Shown here: positions 21,821 through 36,555 of the stretch, one piece after another | Position numbering within the stretch: position 1 is the stretch's first letter | How the letters are laid out: the number at the start of each line of letters is the position of its first letter | Source of the DNA: Candidatus Thiodubiliella sp. | GTDB lineage: Bacteria > Pseudomonadota > Gammaproteobacteria > PS1 > Pseudothioglobaceae | Reading direction: 5' to 3' | Assembly: GCA_029237605.1 (NCBI GenBank) | Contig: JAQRGB010000023.1 | Location: forward strand, 23,425 to 87,424 | DNA: 64,000 bases | Position numbers and translations under genes: made by a program | Notes under the pieces: generated by a model | Told to the model about the DNA's origin: nothing | Seen by the model: only the letters and a program-made list of their open reading frames with translations | Database searches by the model: none

Positions 21821-22688
21821 TTATTGTCTATACTCAGTACCAGAAATCTCCATACCATTACTTGGCTCACAGAACGACATGGCTACGATCCGACTTGATT
21901 GTTATATTCTTTACGATGTCTTTTAAATGGTTTAGCGCGAACCTGCTTATTACAACCACCATAACGACGCTGAATAGTTCCAAAACCATCACCTTTGCTC
22001 TTAGCCCATTTACCACGCCATACTGGGAAATGTGTAGTATGACCTAATGCTGGTGACAATATGTCACCACGAATACGTCGACCTGCGTAGTCTACATGGC
22101 AATTTGCACAAGAAAGATTTAACTGTCCACGCTTAGAATAAAAGAACTTTTTACCATCTTTATAAGCCTTCAATGCTTTAGCGTCGCCTTCTGGAACAAT
22201 TACATTAATCACCTGACCTTCAGCAATAGTAGTTAAGTAAGCCGAAATCCATGCCAATCTACCTTTACCAGAGCCAATTTTTTTTTCACCATTTTTAACA
22301 CGGCAATCAATAATAGCTTGTTCTAAGGTTTCAACTCTACTTTTTACAGTATCCCATCTTGGAAATTGAGTGCGTATAGTTTTATCATTACCGGAAAAAC
22401 AACTAGAATAATTCTTACCATTTCTAAATGTTTTCTTCCATAACTTCTCACCTTTCTCAACATGGTCTTCAAACGGAGGCATTTCCATCAAAGTCGGATC
22501 GTAGCCATGTCGTTCTGTGAGCCAAGGAGTTGTACAAAATCATTAAACGATAAGTTAGGGAATTTCTTCTTAAAATAACCTTGAAAAGCATCAATATCAG
22601 CTTGAACAACTGACGACTGCTGTGCTGCGAATACAACAGCTGAGCTTAATAAAGATGCCACTGCTATTGTTGTTATAATTTTTTTCAT
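21821..22688 (-). CDS. soxA: SoxA, c-type cytochrome of the SoxXA complex, interrupted twice by adapters
   Basis: SoxXA joins thiosulfate to the SoxY cysteine in the periplasm. ATG at 22686-22688 with a signal peptide (MKKIITTIAVASLLSSAVVFA). Adapter B at 22491-22532 interrupts after LSFNDFVQ; the body resumes at MEMPPFEDHVEKGEKLWKK. One haem-binding motif is seen, CANCH; the N-terminal haem site of diheme SoxA is not apparent (only SSCFSGNDKT), so this is probably a single-haem type. YGGCNKQVRAKPF contains the cysteine expected as the persulfide ligand. A second adapter B (21861-21896) precedes the tail NGMEISGTEYRQ and the stop at 21821. Confidence 0.92.
21861..21896 (-). other. MGI adapter B, 36 nt, reverse (artefact)
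   Basis: CTTGGCTCACAG through ATCCGACTT, just before the last codons of soxA. Confidence 0.95.
22491..22532 (+). other. MGI adapter B, full length (artefact)
   Basis: All 42 nt are present, followed by TACAAAA, part of a barcode seen whole at 36019-36028. It lies in the 5' third of soxA. Confidence 0.95.
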
Positions 22689-22714
22689 TACTCTCTCCTT
22701 AATAAAAAACAAAA

Positions 22715-23017
22715 TTACTTAGACTTTGCAATCTTAGAACCAGCTTTACCTTTATTATCTTCATATTTAAGTTCAATCATATCACCTTTAACACCGGCAA
22801 CTTTAAACTTAAAGTATGGATCTTTAGACACTGCACTGCCAATACTTGCATCAACCACTTTGTTACCATTATGCAATACAATCAAACTCTCAATGTGATT
22901 TGCAGGAACTATTTTACCTTTCTTCTTGCGAAGACCGGTTTCCATTGGGTGTTTAATTAATGCTTTAATAGTAATAATACCTTTTCTAGCCTTTGGCTTT
23001 AATTTAATCTTTGCCAT
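22715..23017 (-). CDS. soxZ: SoxZ, thiosulfate carrier subunit
   Basis: Partner of SoxY in the periplasmic carrier that holds sulfur intermediates. 100 aa, normal length, no signal peptide because it is exported together with SoxY. Family features include the start MAKIKLKPKARKGIITIKALI, HPMETGLR and HIESLIVLHNGNKVVDA, followed by the beta-sandwich core. Third gene of the sox operon, about 35 bases after soxY. Intact. Confidence 0.95.
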   Translation of the reverse strand: MAKIKLKPKARKGIITIKALIKHPMETGLRKKKGKIVPANHIESLIVLHNGNKVVDASIGSAVSKDPYFKFKVAGVKGDMIELKYEDNKGKAGSKIAKSK

Positions 23018-23052
23018 AATAGTTTCTCCTAATTAATAATTAATATATCAAA

Positions 23053-23488
23053 TTAACCGCCGCAGCCGCCAATAGTTACCTTAACTTCTTTTGTTATTTT
23101 AGTTGTATAACCATCTGCAGTAACTAGCGCATCTACTTCTGAAGTTTTACCCATCTTAATACGAGTAGAGACAAAACCAACTGCACCAGAAAAGTTAAAT
23201 GAAGCTGCTAGTGGTGTAGCATTAGTCATCACTAAAAAAGAAATATTACTAACGTTATTCATTTTAGAGGCGTCTACTTCCATTGGAACTACCGCGCCAT
23301 TCTCAGCAATTTTAGGGGCTTTAAACTTAAATGAACCTTTAGCAGCACTTTTCCCACGTGATATCACATCATTTGATAAACCTTTAAATTTTGCTGAAGC
23401 GGCAAAAACTGTTGATGGTATTAATAAGCCAGCTCCTACTGCAGTTACAACTGCAGAACTTGCCATTGCACTTTTTAAAAATAATCTT
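23053..23488 (-). CDS. soxY: SoxY, thiosulfate carrier subunit, start lost to adapter
   Basis: Carries sulfur intermediates covalently on its C-terminal cysteine; the protein ends VTIGGCGG, the hallmark swinging arm. The native frame can be followed upstream to RRLFLKSAMASSAVV, a twin-arginine signal expected for SoxY, and then meets a 14-nt adapter B remnant (23489-23502). The ribosome binding site GGAGAG survives on the far side of the adapter, so only a handful of bases with the start codon are missing. Lies between soxX and soxZ. Confidence 0.93.
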
Positions 23489-23502
23489 CTACGATCCGAC
23501 TT
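23489..23502 (-). other. MGI adapter B fragment, 14 nt, reverse (artefact)
   Basis: CTACGATCCGACTT, the proximal 14 nt. It stands in place of the soxY start codon. Confidence 0.85.
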
Positions 23503-23512
23503 CTCTCCTTAT

Positions 23513-23923
23513 TTATAGTGAATGAATAAAATCTGTAACTGAATCAATTTGCTTTTCAGTTAATATTTTATGCTTGCCCATTGGTGGCATTAAAGAATTT
23601 GGATTATCAACTGTTATATCCCAAATTTTTGCTCTTAAAGTTGCTCTACTTGGAAATCTTGCTTTCATTGCAATAAGTGGTGGCGCAATATTACCCGTCT
23701 GCGTACCTCCTTGAATATTATGACAGCCTAAACAATTACCATGACTTCTACTAAATGCAGGTGCGCAACCTTCAATGTCCATAGGATATACTTGTTTACA
23801 CGATTTAGCCGCATCTTTTAGCGCTTTTTCTCCTTTCTTATCTGCATAAGAAGATGTTGCAAAAATTACGACACTTGCTGCTACGAATAATGCTAATATG
23901 GAAAAATGTTTATTCTTAATCAT
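23513..23923 (-). CDS. soxX: SoxX, c-type cytochrome of the SoxXA complex
   Basis: Accepts electrons from SoxA when thiosulfate is bound to SoxY. 136 aa with a signal peptide ending near SSYA. The haem site is C64-L-G-C67-H68, preceded by conserved RSHGN and followed by GNIAPPLIAMKARFP; the distal ligand methionine is in NSLMPPMGKH. First gene of soxX-soxY-soxZ-soxA-soxK. Intact. Confidence 0.95.
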   Translation of the reverse strand: MIKNKHFSILALFVAASVVIFATSSYADKKGEKALKDAAKSCKQVYPMDIEGCAPAFSRSHGNCLGCHNIQGGTQTGNIAPPLIAMKARFPSRATLRAKIWDITVDNPNSLMPPMGKHKILTEKQIDSVTDFIHSL

Positions 23924-23991
23924 TTTTTCTCCTATTTGTTTAAAAAAAAATAAAACTCTTGGTTGAGTTTATAAATACCAACTACGCAATA

Positions 23992-24019
23992 ATAATACTT
24001 ACATTAAAAATAATTGCAA
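23992..24019 (-). promoter_or_regulatory. Possible promoter of the sox operon
   Basis: Minus strand: TTGCAA (24014-24019) and TATTAT (23992-23997) with a 16-base spacer, about 70 bases before the soxX ATG. A plausible sigma-70 site, but the AT richness makes chance matches likely. Confidence 0.35.
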
Positions 24020-24050
24020 GACTATTATTAAAGCATAATATTATGGTATT

Positions 24051-25511
24051 CTAAACTTGTTCAGAAGCCTTAATAAGCGCATACGCTTTATGCATGGTTT
24101 CATCCCACTCAGATTGTGGCACTGAATCATAAACAACACCTCCTCCAGCCTGAATATAGAGTATTTCATCTTTAATTACTGCAGTGCGAATGGCAATCGC
24201 CATATCCATACAACCATGCCAAGAAAGATAACCAATCGCACCTGAATAAATATTACGTTTAAGTGACTCAACCTCATTAATAATTTCCATTGCACGTACT
24301 TTTGGCGCACCACTAAGCGTACCTGCCGGAAATGTAGCCTTCAACACATCAATCGCGCTCACTCCATCTCGTAAAACACATTCAACATTTGACACAATGT
24401 GCATCACATGTGAATAACGTTCAATAGACATTTTATCGGTTAAATCAATACTACCTATTTTAGCAATACGGCCAAGATCATTACGACCAAGGTCAATTAA
24501 CATTAAATGTTCGGCGATTTCTTTTTCGTCTGCTAACAAATCTTTTTCTAATGCTAAATCTTGTGCTTCATTTTGACCACGAGAACGCGTGCCAGCAAGA
24601 GGGCGTACAGTTGCACGTCTATTTTTATCGATACGTGTTAAAATTTCAGGTGATGAGCCGACAATTGCACTATCTCCTAAATTAAGATAATACATATGAG
24701 GTGATGGGTTTAAAAGACGCACTTGACGATATAACTCCACAGGTGGCGCACTGAATTTAGCGCTAAGTCGTTGAGACGGGACTACTTGCATAACATCACC
24801 TGCGATAATATATTGTTGAATTTTCTCAACTGCGGCCTTATAGTTACCCTCACCAAAACTTGAAACAAAATCTCGTTCTTCTAAATTATCAGATTGATAT
24901 TGTTCACATTTGTATGGTGTTTGAATTTTATTTAAAATTTTATCCAGTTGTGTTTGTGCATCTTCATAGTTCTGCGTATTTGGATCAATATGGGTTATGA
25001 TAAATGCTTGATTCAACACATTGTCAAATACCACTAAATCATTAGATACCATTAACAAAATATCAGGCATTCCCAATTCATCTTGTTGATCAATTTTGGC
25101 TAATTTTGACTCAATATAACGAATGATCTCATAACCAAAATAACCAACTAATCCACCATTAAAATCTGGCAACTCATCCATCTTCGGTACTTTGTATTGA
25201 CTCAAGTACTCTTCAACCCACGCTAATGGATCGTTCACTTTATTTGACTCAAATAACTCACCTTGGCGCTCTATATGCACATCATAATCAAATACTTTAA
25301 TAACAGTTTGTGCGTGCAAGCCAATTATAGAGTAGCGACCCCATTTATCACCTCCTTCAACTGATTCAAAAAGATAAGAATAAGGATTATTGGCTATTTT
25401 TAAATACAAGTCTAAAACTGTATTATCATTTATATCAATTGAAATGATTTTGTAAACGGGAATATGATTATATCCATCAACCACATATTTATCAAAACTT
25501 ATTCTATTCAT
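24051..25511 (-). CDS. trpE: Anthranilate synthase component I
   Basis: Makes anthranilate from chorismate, the first committed step of tryptophan synthesis, with TrpG supplying ammonia. 486 aa, normal length. Chorismate-binding enzyme motifs are present: LVGYFGYEIIRYIE, PSPHMYYLNLGDSAIVGSSPE, VRPLAGTRSRG, LIDLGRNDLGRIAKIG and TFPAGTLSGAPKVRAMEIINE. Tryptophan feedback residues cannot be judged with confidence. Stands between rpoC and the sox operon on the same strand; no trp partner gene is near. Confidence 0.96.
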   Translation of the reverse strand: MNRISFDKYVVDGYNHIPVYKIISIDINDNTVLDLYLKIANNPYSYLFESVEGGDKWGRYSIIGLHAQTVIKVFDYDVHIERQGELFESNKVNDPLAWVEEYLSQYKVPKMDELPDFNGGLVGYFGYEIIRYIESKLAKIDQQDELGMPDILLMVSNDLVVFDNVLNQAFIITHIDPNTQNYEDAQTQLDKILNKIQTPYKCEQYQSDNLEERDFVSSFGEGNYKAAVEKIQQYIIAGDVMQVVPSQRLSAKFSAPPVELYRQVRLLNPSPHMYYLNLGDSAIVGSSPEILTRIDKNRRATVRPLAGTRSRGQNEAQDLALEKDLLADEKEIAEHLMLIDLGRNDLGRIAKIGSIDLTDKMSIERYSHVMHIVSNVECVLRDGVSAIDVLKATFPAGTLSGAPKVRAMEIINEVESLKRNIYSGAIGYLSWHGCMDMAIAIRTAVIKDEILYIQAGGGVVYDSVPQSEWDETMHKAYALIKASEQV

Positions 25512-25533
25512 AAATGTATTTTATATCAAAAAT

Positions 25534-25572
25534 AAAAAAAGCCACTCTAATGTAAGTTAGCGTGGCTTTTTT
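25534..25572 (-). terminator. Intrinsic terminator after rpoC
   Basis: Read on the minus strand: GCCAC and CTAA pair with TTAG and GTGGC, then a T run. It lies about 20 bases beyond the rpoC stop and separates the rpo block from trpE. Confidence 0.88.
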
Positions 25573-25590
25573 ATTTATCAGTAATAACTA

Positions 25591-29794
<4,204 letters not shown>

Positions 29795-29798
29795 CTAA

Positions 29799-32700
29799 TT
29801 AGTGCTGTTCAAGCTCAACATCAACACCTAATGAACGAATCTCTTTAACTAATACATTAAAAGATTCTGGCATCGCTGATTCAGTTAAATTCACACCATC
29901 AACAATACTCTTATACATCTTAGCGCGACCTACGACATCATCTGATTTAACAGTTAACATTTCACGTAACGTATGTGCCGCACCATAGGCCTCTAATGCC
30001 CAAACTTCCATCTCACCGAAACGTTGACCACCGAACTGTGCTTTACCGCTCAATGGTTGCTGCGTCACTAATGAGTAAGGCCCTGTTGAGCGTGCGTGCA
30101 TCTTATCATCAACTAAATGATTAAGCTTTAACATATGCATATAACCAACCGTTATTAGACGATCAAATGCCTCACCCGTGCGGCCATCATAAAGTTGTTC
30201 TTGGCCAGATTCTGGCAAACCAGCTAATTTTAATAATGACTTAATATCTTCTTCTTTAATGCCGTCAAATACTGGTGTTGCCATTGGCACACCAGCGCGT
30301 AAATTGTTGGCTAATTCAATAATTTCTTTATCACTGAATAATTTAAGCTCTTCTTTCTTGCCATAAGAATTATAAACTTTATCTAGAAAATCTCTAATTT
30401 CTTTAACCATTTCGCTACGTTTCTCATCAAGTATTGTAGCAATCTTATCCCCCAAACCTTTAGCAGCATAACCCAAATGAACTTCTAACACCTGGCCAAC
30501 ATTCATTCGAGATGGCACACCCAATGGATTAAGCACCACGTCAATAGTAGAGCCATCTGCTAAATATGGCATATCTTCTACTGGAGATACACGCGAAATA
30601 ACACCTTTATTGCCATGACGACCAGCCATCTTATCCCCAACTTGCAGAGTTTTACGTGTTGCCACATAAACTTTAACCATCTTCATTACGCCTGGTGGTA
30701 GCTCTGCATCTTCATTAATCTTAGCGCATTCATTTTCAAAAAAGGCATCAAATTCAACTTGTTTCGCTTTAACCTGCTTAACCAATGCGGCTACTTCTTT
30801 ATTAACAATTACATCTTTTACTTTAAGATTTACAAGTTCTTCATCGGTTAAAAGTTTCATTGTTTTAGCGTTTAGTTTTTCACCTACCTTAATATTAGCA
30901 ATACCTTTTGTTACTTCGTTACCTGAAAGTTTTAGGCGAATACGACGGAAAATATCACCATCAATAATGTCAAACTCGTCATCAATATCTTTCCTAATTT
31001 TTGCTAACCTTCCTTCATCGATACTTTGCGCTCTTGCATCTTTTGCAACGCTATCACGAGTAAAGATTTGCACATCTATAACCACACCAGATTTTGATGC
31101 ACCAACACGCAACGAGGAGTCTTTAACATTGTTAGCTTTTTCACCAAAAATAGCACGTAATAATTTTTCTTCTGGTGAAAGTACAGTTTCGCTCTTAGGC
31201 GTAACTTTACCCACTAAGATGTCGCCACCATTAACACGAGCACCAACATATACCACGCCAACCTCATCAAGTTTAGCAAGAGCAGATTCACTAACATTCG
31301 GAATATCGGCTGTGATTTCCTCTGAACCTAAGGTAGTATCACGTGCATAAGAAGTCAATTCTTCAATATGAATTGAAGTGTAACGATCTTCTTGTATAAC
31401 ACGCTCAGAAATTAAGATTGAATCTTCAAAATTATAACCATTCCATGGCATAAAGGCAATTTTCATATTTTGACCCAATGCTAATTCGCCTAAATCTGTT
31501 GAAGGTCCATCAGCCAATACGTCGTCAGAACAAACTTTATCACCAGTTTTAACTAAAGGCTTTTGGTTAATACAAGTATTCTGATTAGAACGTGCATATT
31601 TTGTAAGATTGTAAATATCAACACCTAATTCACTGGCTTTAGTATGTTTGGAATCAACACGAATAACGATACGAGAAGCATCAACTGTCTCAACCACGCC
31701 ACCGTGTTTAGCAGTTACACAAACACGAGAATCTGTTGCAACAACACGCTCAATACCAGTGCCAACTAATGGTTTCTCAGCACGAAGCGTTGGCACTGCT
31801 TGACGCTGCATATTTGAACCCATTAATGCACGATTTGCATCATCATGTTCTAAAAATGGAATAAGAGCTGCTGCCACTGATGATATTTGTTTAGAGTCAA
31901 TATCAATTAAAGTCACGTCTTCTGAATTTACTAAAACAAATTCATTTTTACGACGACAAGAAATTAAATCATCAGTAAATTTTCCTTTTGCATTAACATT
32001 AACATTAGCCTGTGCAATAGTATGCGTAATTTCATCAATTGCAGAAACATAAATAATCTCATTAGTTACCCTGCCACTCTTAACTACTTGATATGGAGTT
32101 TCTAAGAAACCGTATTTATTAGTCTTAGCATAAACCGCTAAAGTGTTAATCAAACCAATATTTGGGCCTTCTGGTGTTTCAATTGGGCATAAGCGACCAT
32201 AGTGAGATGGGTGGACATCACGCACTTCAAAGCCAGCACGCTCACGTGTTAAACCACCAGGACCTAAGGCGGAAATACGACGCTTGTGTGTTACACCTGA
32301 TAATGGATTTACTTGATCCATAAATTGTGATAATTGAGAAGAGCCAAAAAACTCTTTAACCGCAGCTGATACTGGGTTGGAATTAATCAAATCTTGTGGA
32401 GTTAATTCATCTGTTTCAGCTAAGTTCAAGCCTTCTTTAACTGCCTTCTCAACCCGTATCAAACCAATCCTAAATTGATTCTCAATCATTTCACCAATTG
32501 ATCTTACGCGTCTATTAGCAAGCGTATCAACATCGTCAACTGAATCCTTTCCATCTAAGTCGGATCGTAGCCATGTCGTTCTGTGAGCCAAGGACATTCT
32601 GAATATCTTCGTTACTTAATACATGTATACCTGTTTCAGATTCAATACCTAAACGACGATTAAGCTTCATACGTCCAACTTTAGAAAGGTCATAACGCTC

Positions 32701-33906
32701 ATTCTTAAAAAATAGATTATTAAACAACAAATTAACCGCATCTTCCGTTGCTGGTTCACCTGGACGCATTACATGATAAATAGACATGCGCGCTTCAATT
32801 TCAGTTTGTGATTCATCTAAACGCAGAGTATCTGAAATATAAGCGCCTGTCTCAGAATTATTAATATAAAGAATTTTAAATTTATTAACTTTATTAACTG
32901 TGATTAATTCTAATACTTCTTCGCTAATAACTGTATTAGTGGCGATTAAAATTTCACCTGTTTCTTTGTCAATAATATCTTGTGAAATAACCTTATCTAA
33001 TAAGTACTCAAATGGTGCATTAACTAACTTCACACCTTTTTTTTTTAAGATTTTTGTATGCTTAGTAGTAATACGACGGCCTTTTTCAATCACCGTCTTC
33101 TTGTCCAGCTTAATGTCAAATTCTGCAATTGTGCCATGCAATTTAGTAGAAGATAAGCCAACATCACAAGATTTTGCTTTAAGCGTAATATCAATTTTTT
33201 CAAAAAAGGTACTTAAAATTGCATTTGAGTCAAGGCCCATTGCGCGCAATAATATAGTTATCGGTAATTTACGACGACGATCAATTCGCATATATAAATG
33301 CTCATTATGGTCAAATTCAAAATCTAACCATGAGCCGCGGTAAGGAATAATACGAGATGAAAATAAAATCTTACCTGAAGAATGTGTTTTACCTTTATCG
33401 TGTTCAAAAATAACGCCAGGCGACCTGTGTAATTGAGATACTACAACACGTTCAGTGCCATTAATAACAAAAGTACCTGTGTTAGTCATCAATGGTAATT
33501 GACCAAGATAAACATCTTCTTCAATAACTTGCTTGATTTTTCGTTTTTTCTTTAAGGTAGAGCCGTTCTTGTCAAATAAAACTAAATTTAATTTAACACG
33601 TAGTATTGAAGCAAAAGTAGCGCCACGTAATTTACACTCTTCAACATTAAACTTTGGTTTTTGTAGCTCATAATTTACATACTCCATTTCCGCGTAACCA
33701 TTATTTGCTGTTATTGGAAATACAGATTGAAAAACAAGATGTAAATCAGAGTCTGATTCTGTTCCTTTATCAGCTTTAATAAAACTATTAAACGATTTAA
33801 TCTGGATAGATAATAAATCTGGTTCAGTTAAAATTGATTCTCTTGAGCCAAAATTATTCCTAATTCGCTTCTTTTCAGTAAATGAATAAGCCATAATACC
33901 TCGCAT
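29799..33906 (-). CDS. rpoB: RNA polymerase beta subunit, interrupted by adapter
   Basis: Second-largest RNA polymerase subunit. Start ATG near 33893 ([16 protein letters not shown]) is preferred over the slightly upstream one at 33906. The rifampicin region is visible around [18 protein letters not shown] and [13 protein letters not shown]. Adapter B (32557-32594) separates NEDIQNVL from [19 protein letters not shown], which are joined by about seven residues in family members. The C-terminus ([22 protein letters not shown]) is intact to the stop at 29799. Transcribed with rplL upstream and rpoC 13 bases downstream. Confidence 0.96.
32557..32594 (+). other. MGI adapter B, 38 nt (artefact)
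   Basis: AAGTCGGATCGT through GCCAAGGA, inside rpoB. Confidence 0.95.
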
Positions 33907-34031
33907 TATTTAATCTTACAATTTAAAAAAGACAATCTATTAATAAAACTACCTAAGAAGTAAAAAAACCTCTTTATAATAAGGCAATCTTTGTAGATTG
34001 ATAACACACTCACCAAAGAGTGTAAAATACC

Positions 34032-34053
34032 AGAATCCACTCACGTGGATTCT
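34032..34053. promoter_or_regulatory. Hairpin between rplL and rpoB
   Basis: AGAATCCAC and GTGGATTCT form a perfect 9-bp stem with a 4-base loop. The T run follows only on the plus strand, away from the direction of rplL-rpoB transcription. In Escherichia coli this gap holds an attenuator and an RNase III site, so a processing or attenuation role is plausible here, but it is inferred only from position. Confidence 0.55.
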
Positions 34054-34072
34054 GAGTTTTTCATAAAACTAA

Positions 34073-34453
34073 TTACTTAAGTTCTACGCTAGCGCCAACT
34101 TCTTCAAGTTGCTTTTGAATATCTTCAGCTTCAACTTTAGATGCGCCCTCCTTAACTGCAACAGGCGCTGACTCAACCATATCTTTAGCTTCTTTCAGCC
34201 CAAGACCAGTGATACTGCGTACTGCTTTAATGACAGCAACCTTTTTATCGCCAAAACTAGTTAACATTACATTAAACTCATTTTTTTCTTCTGCCACGCT
34301 ATCGTTGTCACCGCTAGCCATTACTGCTATTGGTGCTGCTGGTGCTGCAGATACACCGAACTTTTCTTCCATTGCTGAAACTAGTTCAACAACGTTCATT
34401 ACTGACATATCAGCAACTGCATTTAAAATATCTTCGTTGGTTAATTTAGCCAT
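34073..34453 (-). CDS. rplL: Ribosomal protein bL12 (L7/L12)
   Basis: Stalk protein that recruits translation GTPases. 126 aa from ATG at 34451-34453 ([18 protein letters not shown]); a longer frame upstream has no support. N-terminal dimerisation helix, Ala-rich hinge ([10 protein letters not shown]) and the C-terminal domain with [24 protein letters not shown] are present. Follows rplJ in the usual order. Confidence 0.96.
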   Translation of the reverse strand: MAKLTNEDILNAVADMSVMNVVELVSAMEEKFGVSAAPAAPIAVMASGDNDSVAEEKNEFNVMLTSFGDKKVAVIKAVRSITGLGLKEAKDMVESAPVAVKEGASKVEAEDIQKQLEEVGASVELK

Positions 34454-34482
34454 GATATTTACTCCTTTTTTATTTATATTTA

Positions 34483-35004
34483 TTATTGTTTTTGTTGCGC
34501 TACTGCTGAAACCACCCGAGTCACTTGACAAGGAATATCGTTTAAACTTCTCGCTAGTTTTTCAATCGGTGCCAGCATCAATGTCATAACTAAGCTAATT
34601 GCTTGATCTTTAGTTGGCAAGTCTGCAATACGTTTAAGTTCACTTGCTTCTACAAAGTCACCTGAAACACCAAGCCCTTTAACAACTAAATCTTCATTTT
34701 CTTTAATGAAATTTTTAAATACTCGTGCCACTGCACCTGGATCTTCTTGTGAAAAACCAAGAACTACTGGCCCAACCAACACAGGCATTACACATTCGCA
34801 TACCGTATTTTCTAACGCCCTCTTTGCCAAAGTATTTTTTACAACACGTAAAGAAACATTTGCATCTATTGAACTGGTACGTAGATTAGTCATTTGTCCA
34901 ACTGTCAACCCACGATATTCAGCTACACCAACAGAAATACTACTCTCAGCAAGTTCATTTATTTGCTTAACAACAGCTTTTTTTGCTTCAAGATTTAAAG
35001 CCAT
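34483..35004 (-). CDS. rplJ: Ribosomal protein uL10
   Basis: Anchors L7/L12 to the ribosome and represses its own operon by binding the leader. 173 aa, start at 35004 ([19 protein letters not shown]). Typical segments [16 protein letters not shown] and [13 protein letters not shown] are visible. Upstream is the L10-leader-like region; rplL follows after 29 bases. Confidence 0.96.
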   Translation of the reverse strand: MALNLEAKKAVVKQINELAESSISVGVAEYRGLTVGQMTNLRTSSIDANVSLRVVKNTLAKRALENTVCECVMPVLVGPVVLGFSQEDPGAVARVFKNFIKENEDLVVKGLGVSGDFVEASELKRIADLPTKDQAISLVMTLMLAPIEKLARSLNDIPCQVTRVVSAVAQQKQ

Positions 35005-35059
35005 TTTGCCTATCTCCTAAACAGTTTAAAAAAGAAAGCCATAAAACCTTATAACTTTC

Positions 35060-35300
35060 ACCATAGAGTATTACATAAGAGACTCTAAATGCCATAAGCA
35101 AAATTCTAAAATACAATAAGTAGCGTCTTTTAAATCTAAAAACCACTATTTTTTAAATTTTACAATCACACTTAAAGCACTTAGGCTTCCCTATACTCTC
35201 TACATAGGCTGAGAAGTATTACCACTCACTTAAACAAACACTCCAGAAGGAGTTTGCTTGCACCTATGGTCTTTGAGATCGTAGAATAACTCTAAGATCT
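35060..35300 (-). promoter_or_regulatory. Probable L10 leader between rplA and rplJ
   Basis: The 300-base gap has structure typical of the autoregulatory L10 leader read on the minus strand: an ACTCCTTCTGGAGT hairpin with GCAAGCAAAC before it and GTTTGTTT after it, then GCCTATGTAGAGAGTATAGG and AAGCCTAAGTGCTTTAAGTG, which form further stems. Known biology: L10(L12)4 binds this leader to repress rplJL. Exact ends not determined. Confidence 0.7.
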
Positions 35301-35311
35301 AAAAGAATTCT

Positions 35312-36028
35312 TTAAATATCTACCGAAGCTAAATCAACGTTTAAGCCAGGACCCATCGTTGATGAAATACTCATTTTTTTAAAATAAATACCTTTAGCCG
35401 AACTAGGTTTTGCTTTTTTCAATGCCTCCATTAAGGCAATAATATTTTCAGCCAATGCTTCTATAGTAAATGACGATTTGCCAATGCCAGCATGAATAAC
35501 TGCCGCTTTATCAGTACGATAACGCACCTGTCCTGCTCTTGCATTATTAATTGCAGTTACAACATCTGGTGTTACTGTACCAACTTTTGGATTAGGCATT
35601 AAACCACGAGGTCCCAATACTTGACCTAAGCGACCAACAACACCCATTGCATCTGGAGAAGCAATCACAACATCATAGTTAATATCGCCATCTTGCATTG
35701 ATTTCATTAAATCATCCATACCAACAACATCAGCGCCAGCTGCTTTTGCTTTCTCTACATTATCACCTTGTGTAAAAACCGCAATACGTACTGATTTTCC
35801 AGTGCCATTTGGCAAAACTACTGCACCACGTACATTTTGGTCAGATTTATTTGCATCAACGCCAAGGTTGACACTAATATCAATAGACTCATCAAATTTT
35901 GCCGTTGAACAAGTCGGAGGCCAAGCGGTCTTAGGAAGACAAGTCCAAACAGCTTCAGTTATTGCGTAACGCTTTCCAACTTCGATTTTTTCTACAATAT
36001 TTTTTTGTTTTTTTGTTGTACAAAAGGA
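35312..36028 (-). CDS. rplA: Ribosomal protein uL1, start lost and interrupted by adapters
   Basis: Protein of the L1 stalk. C-terminal 200 residues are intact ([45 protein letters not shown] segment in pieces, [28 protein letters not shown] at the end). An N-terminal piece, [17 protein letters not shown], is stranded between adapter A plus barcode (35911-35952) and a second adapter A (36029-36060), so the first several codons and the start codon are missing. In this organism it surely is a normal rplA downstream of rplK. Confidence 0.93.
   Translation of the reverse strand, partial: SFCTTKKQKNIVEKIEVGKRYAITEAVWTCLPKTAWPPTCSTAKFDESIDISVNLGVDANKSDQNVRGAVVLPNGTGKSVRIAVFTQGDNVEKAKAAGADVVGMDDLMKSMQDGDINYDVVIASPDAMGVVGRLGQVLGPRGLMPNPKVGTVTPDVVTAINNARAGQVRYRTDKAAVIHAGIGKSSFTIEALAENIIALMEALKKAKPSSAKGIYFKKMSISSTMGPGLNVDLASVDI
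35911..35942 (+). other. MGI adapter A, full length, with barcode (artefact)
   Basis: All 32 nt, followed by barcode GTCCAAACAG at 35943-35952, the reverse complement of the barcode at 28117-28126. In rplA. Confidence 0.96.
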
Positions 36029-36060
36029 TTGTCTTCCTAAGACCGCTTGGCCTCCGACTT
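36029..36060 (-). other. MGI adapter A, full length, reverse, with barcode (artefact)
   Basis: All 32 nt, preceded by barcode TACAAAAGGA (36019-36028) and GTTG, the last bases of adapter B. It removes the rplK end and rplA start. Confidence 0.96.
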
Positions 36061-36485
36061 CCCTCCACTTCAATGCCCATTGAACGAGCTGTTCCAGCAA
36101 TAATGTTTACTGCTGCTTCCATGTCGTTTGCATTTAAATCTTTCATTTTAATTACTGCAACTTCTTCTAATTGTGCACGTGTAATTTTGCCGACTTTATC
36201 TGTATGTGGAACGCCACTACCTTTTTTAATGCCTGTTACTTTCAAGATTAACAATGCTGCTGGTGGTGTTTTGGTAATAAATGTAAAACTACGGTCACTA
36301 TAAACCGTAATAACCACTGGCACTTTCATACCTTTGTCAATTTCTTGTGTTGCTACATTAAATGCCTTACAAAAATCCATAATATTCACACCGTGTTGGC
36401 CTAATGCTGGTCCCACTGGAGGTGATGGATTTGCATCTTGCGCTGGAATCTGCAATCTAATATATGATTCAATTTTTTTGGCCAT
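36061..36485 (-). CDS. rplK: Ribosomal protein uL11, last codons lost to adapter
   Basis: Binds the GTPase-associated centre of 23S rRNA. Start at 36485 ([36 protein letters not shown]), a near-perfect family N-terminus. The frame stays normal to [13 protein letters not shown] and then meets adapter A. L11 proteins end at about this point, so at most a few codons are missing. Upstream gene is nusG. Confidence 0.95.
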
Positions 36486-36555
36486 TTTTCCTTTCCTTTG
36501 AGATATTTTCTCGTTTTGGGTGCAAGCGCTATATTAAGTAAGCTTCCCTGTTAAA

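Noticed and set aside
34032..34053. Rho-independent terminator ending rplL transcription.
   Set aside because: The T run is on the wrong strand for rplL-rpoB; recorded only as a hairpin.
35274..35290. GATCGTAG in the L10 leader as a further adapter fragment.
   Set aside because: Only eight bases match and no AAGTCGG end is present; a chance match inside native leader sequence.
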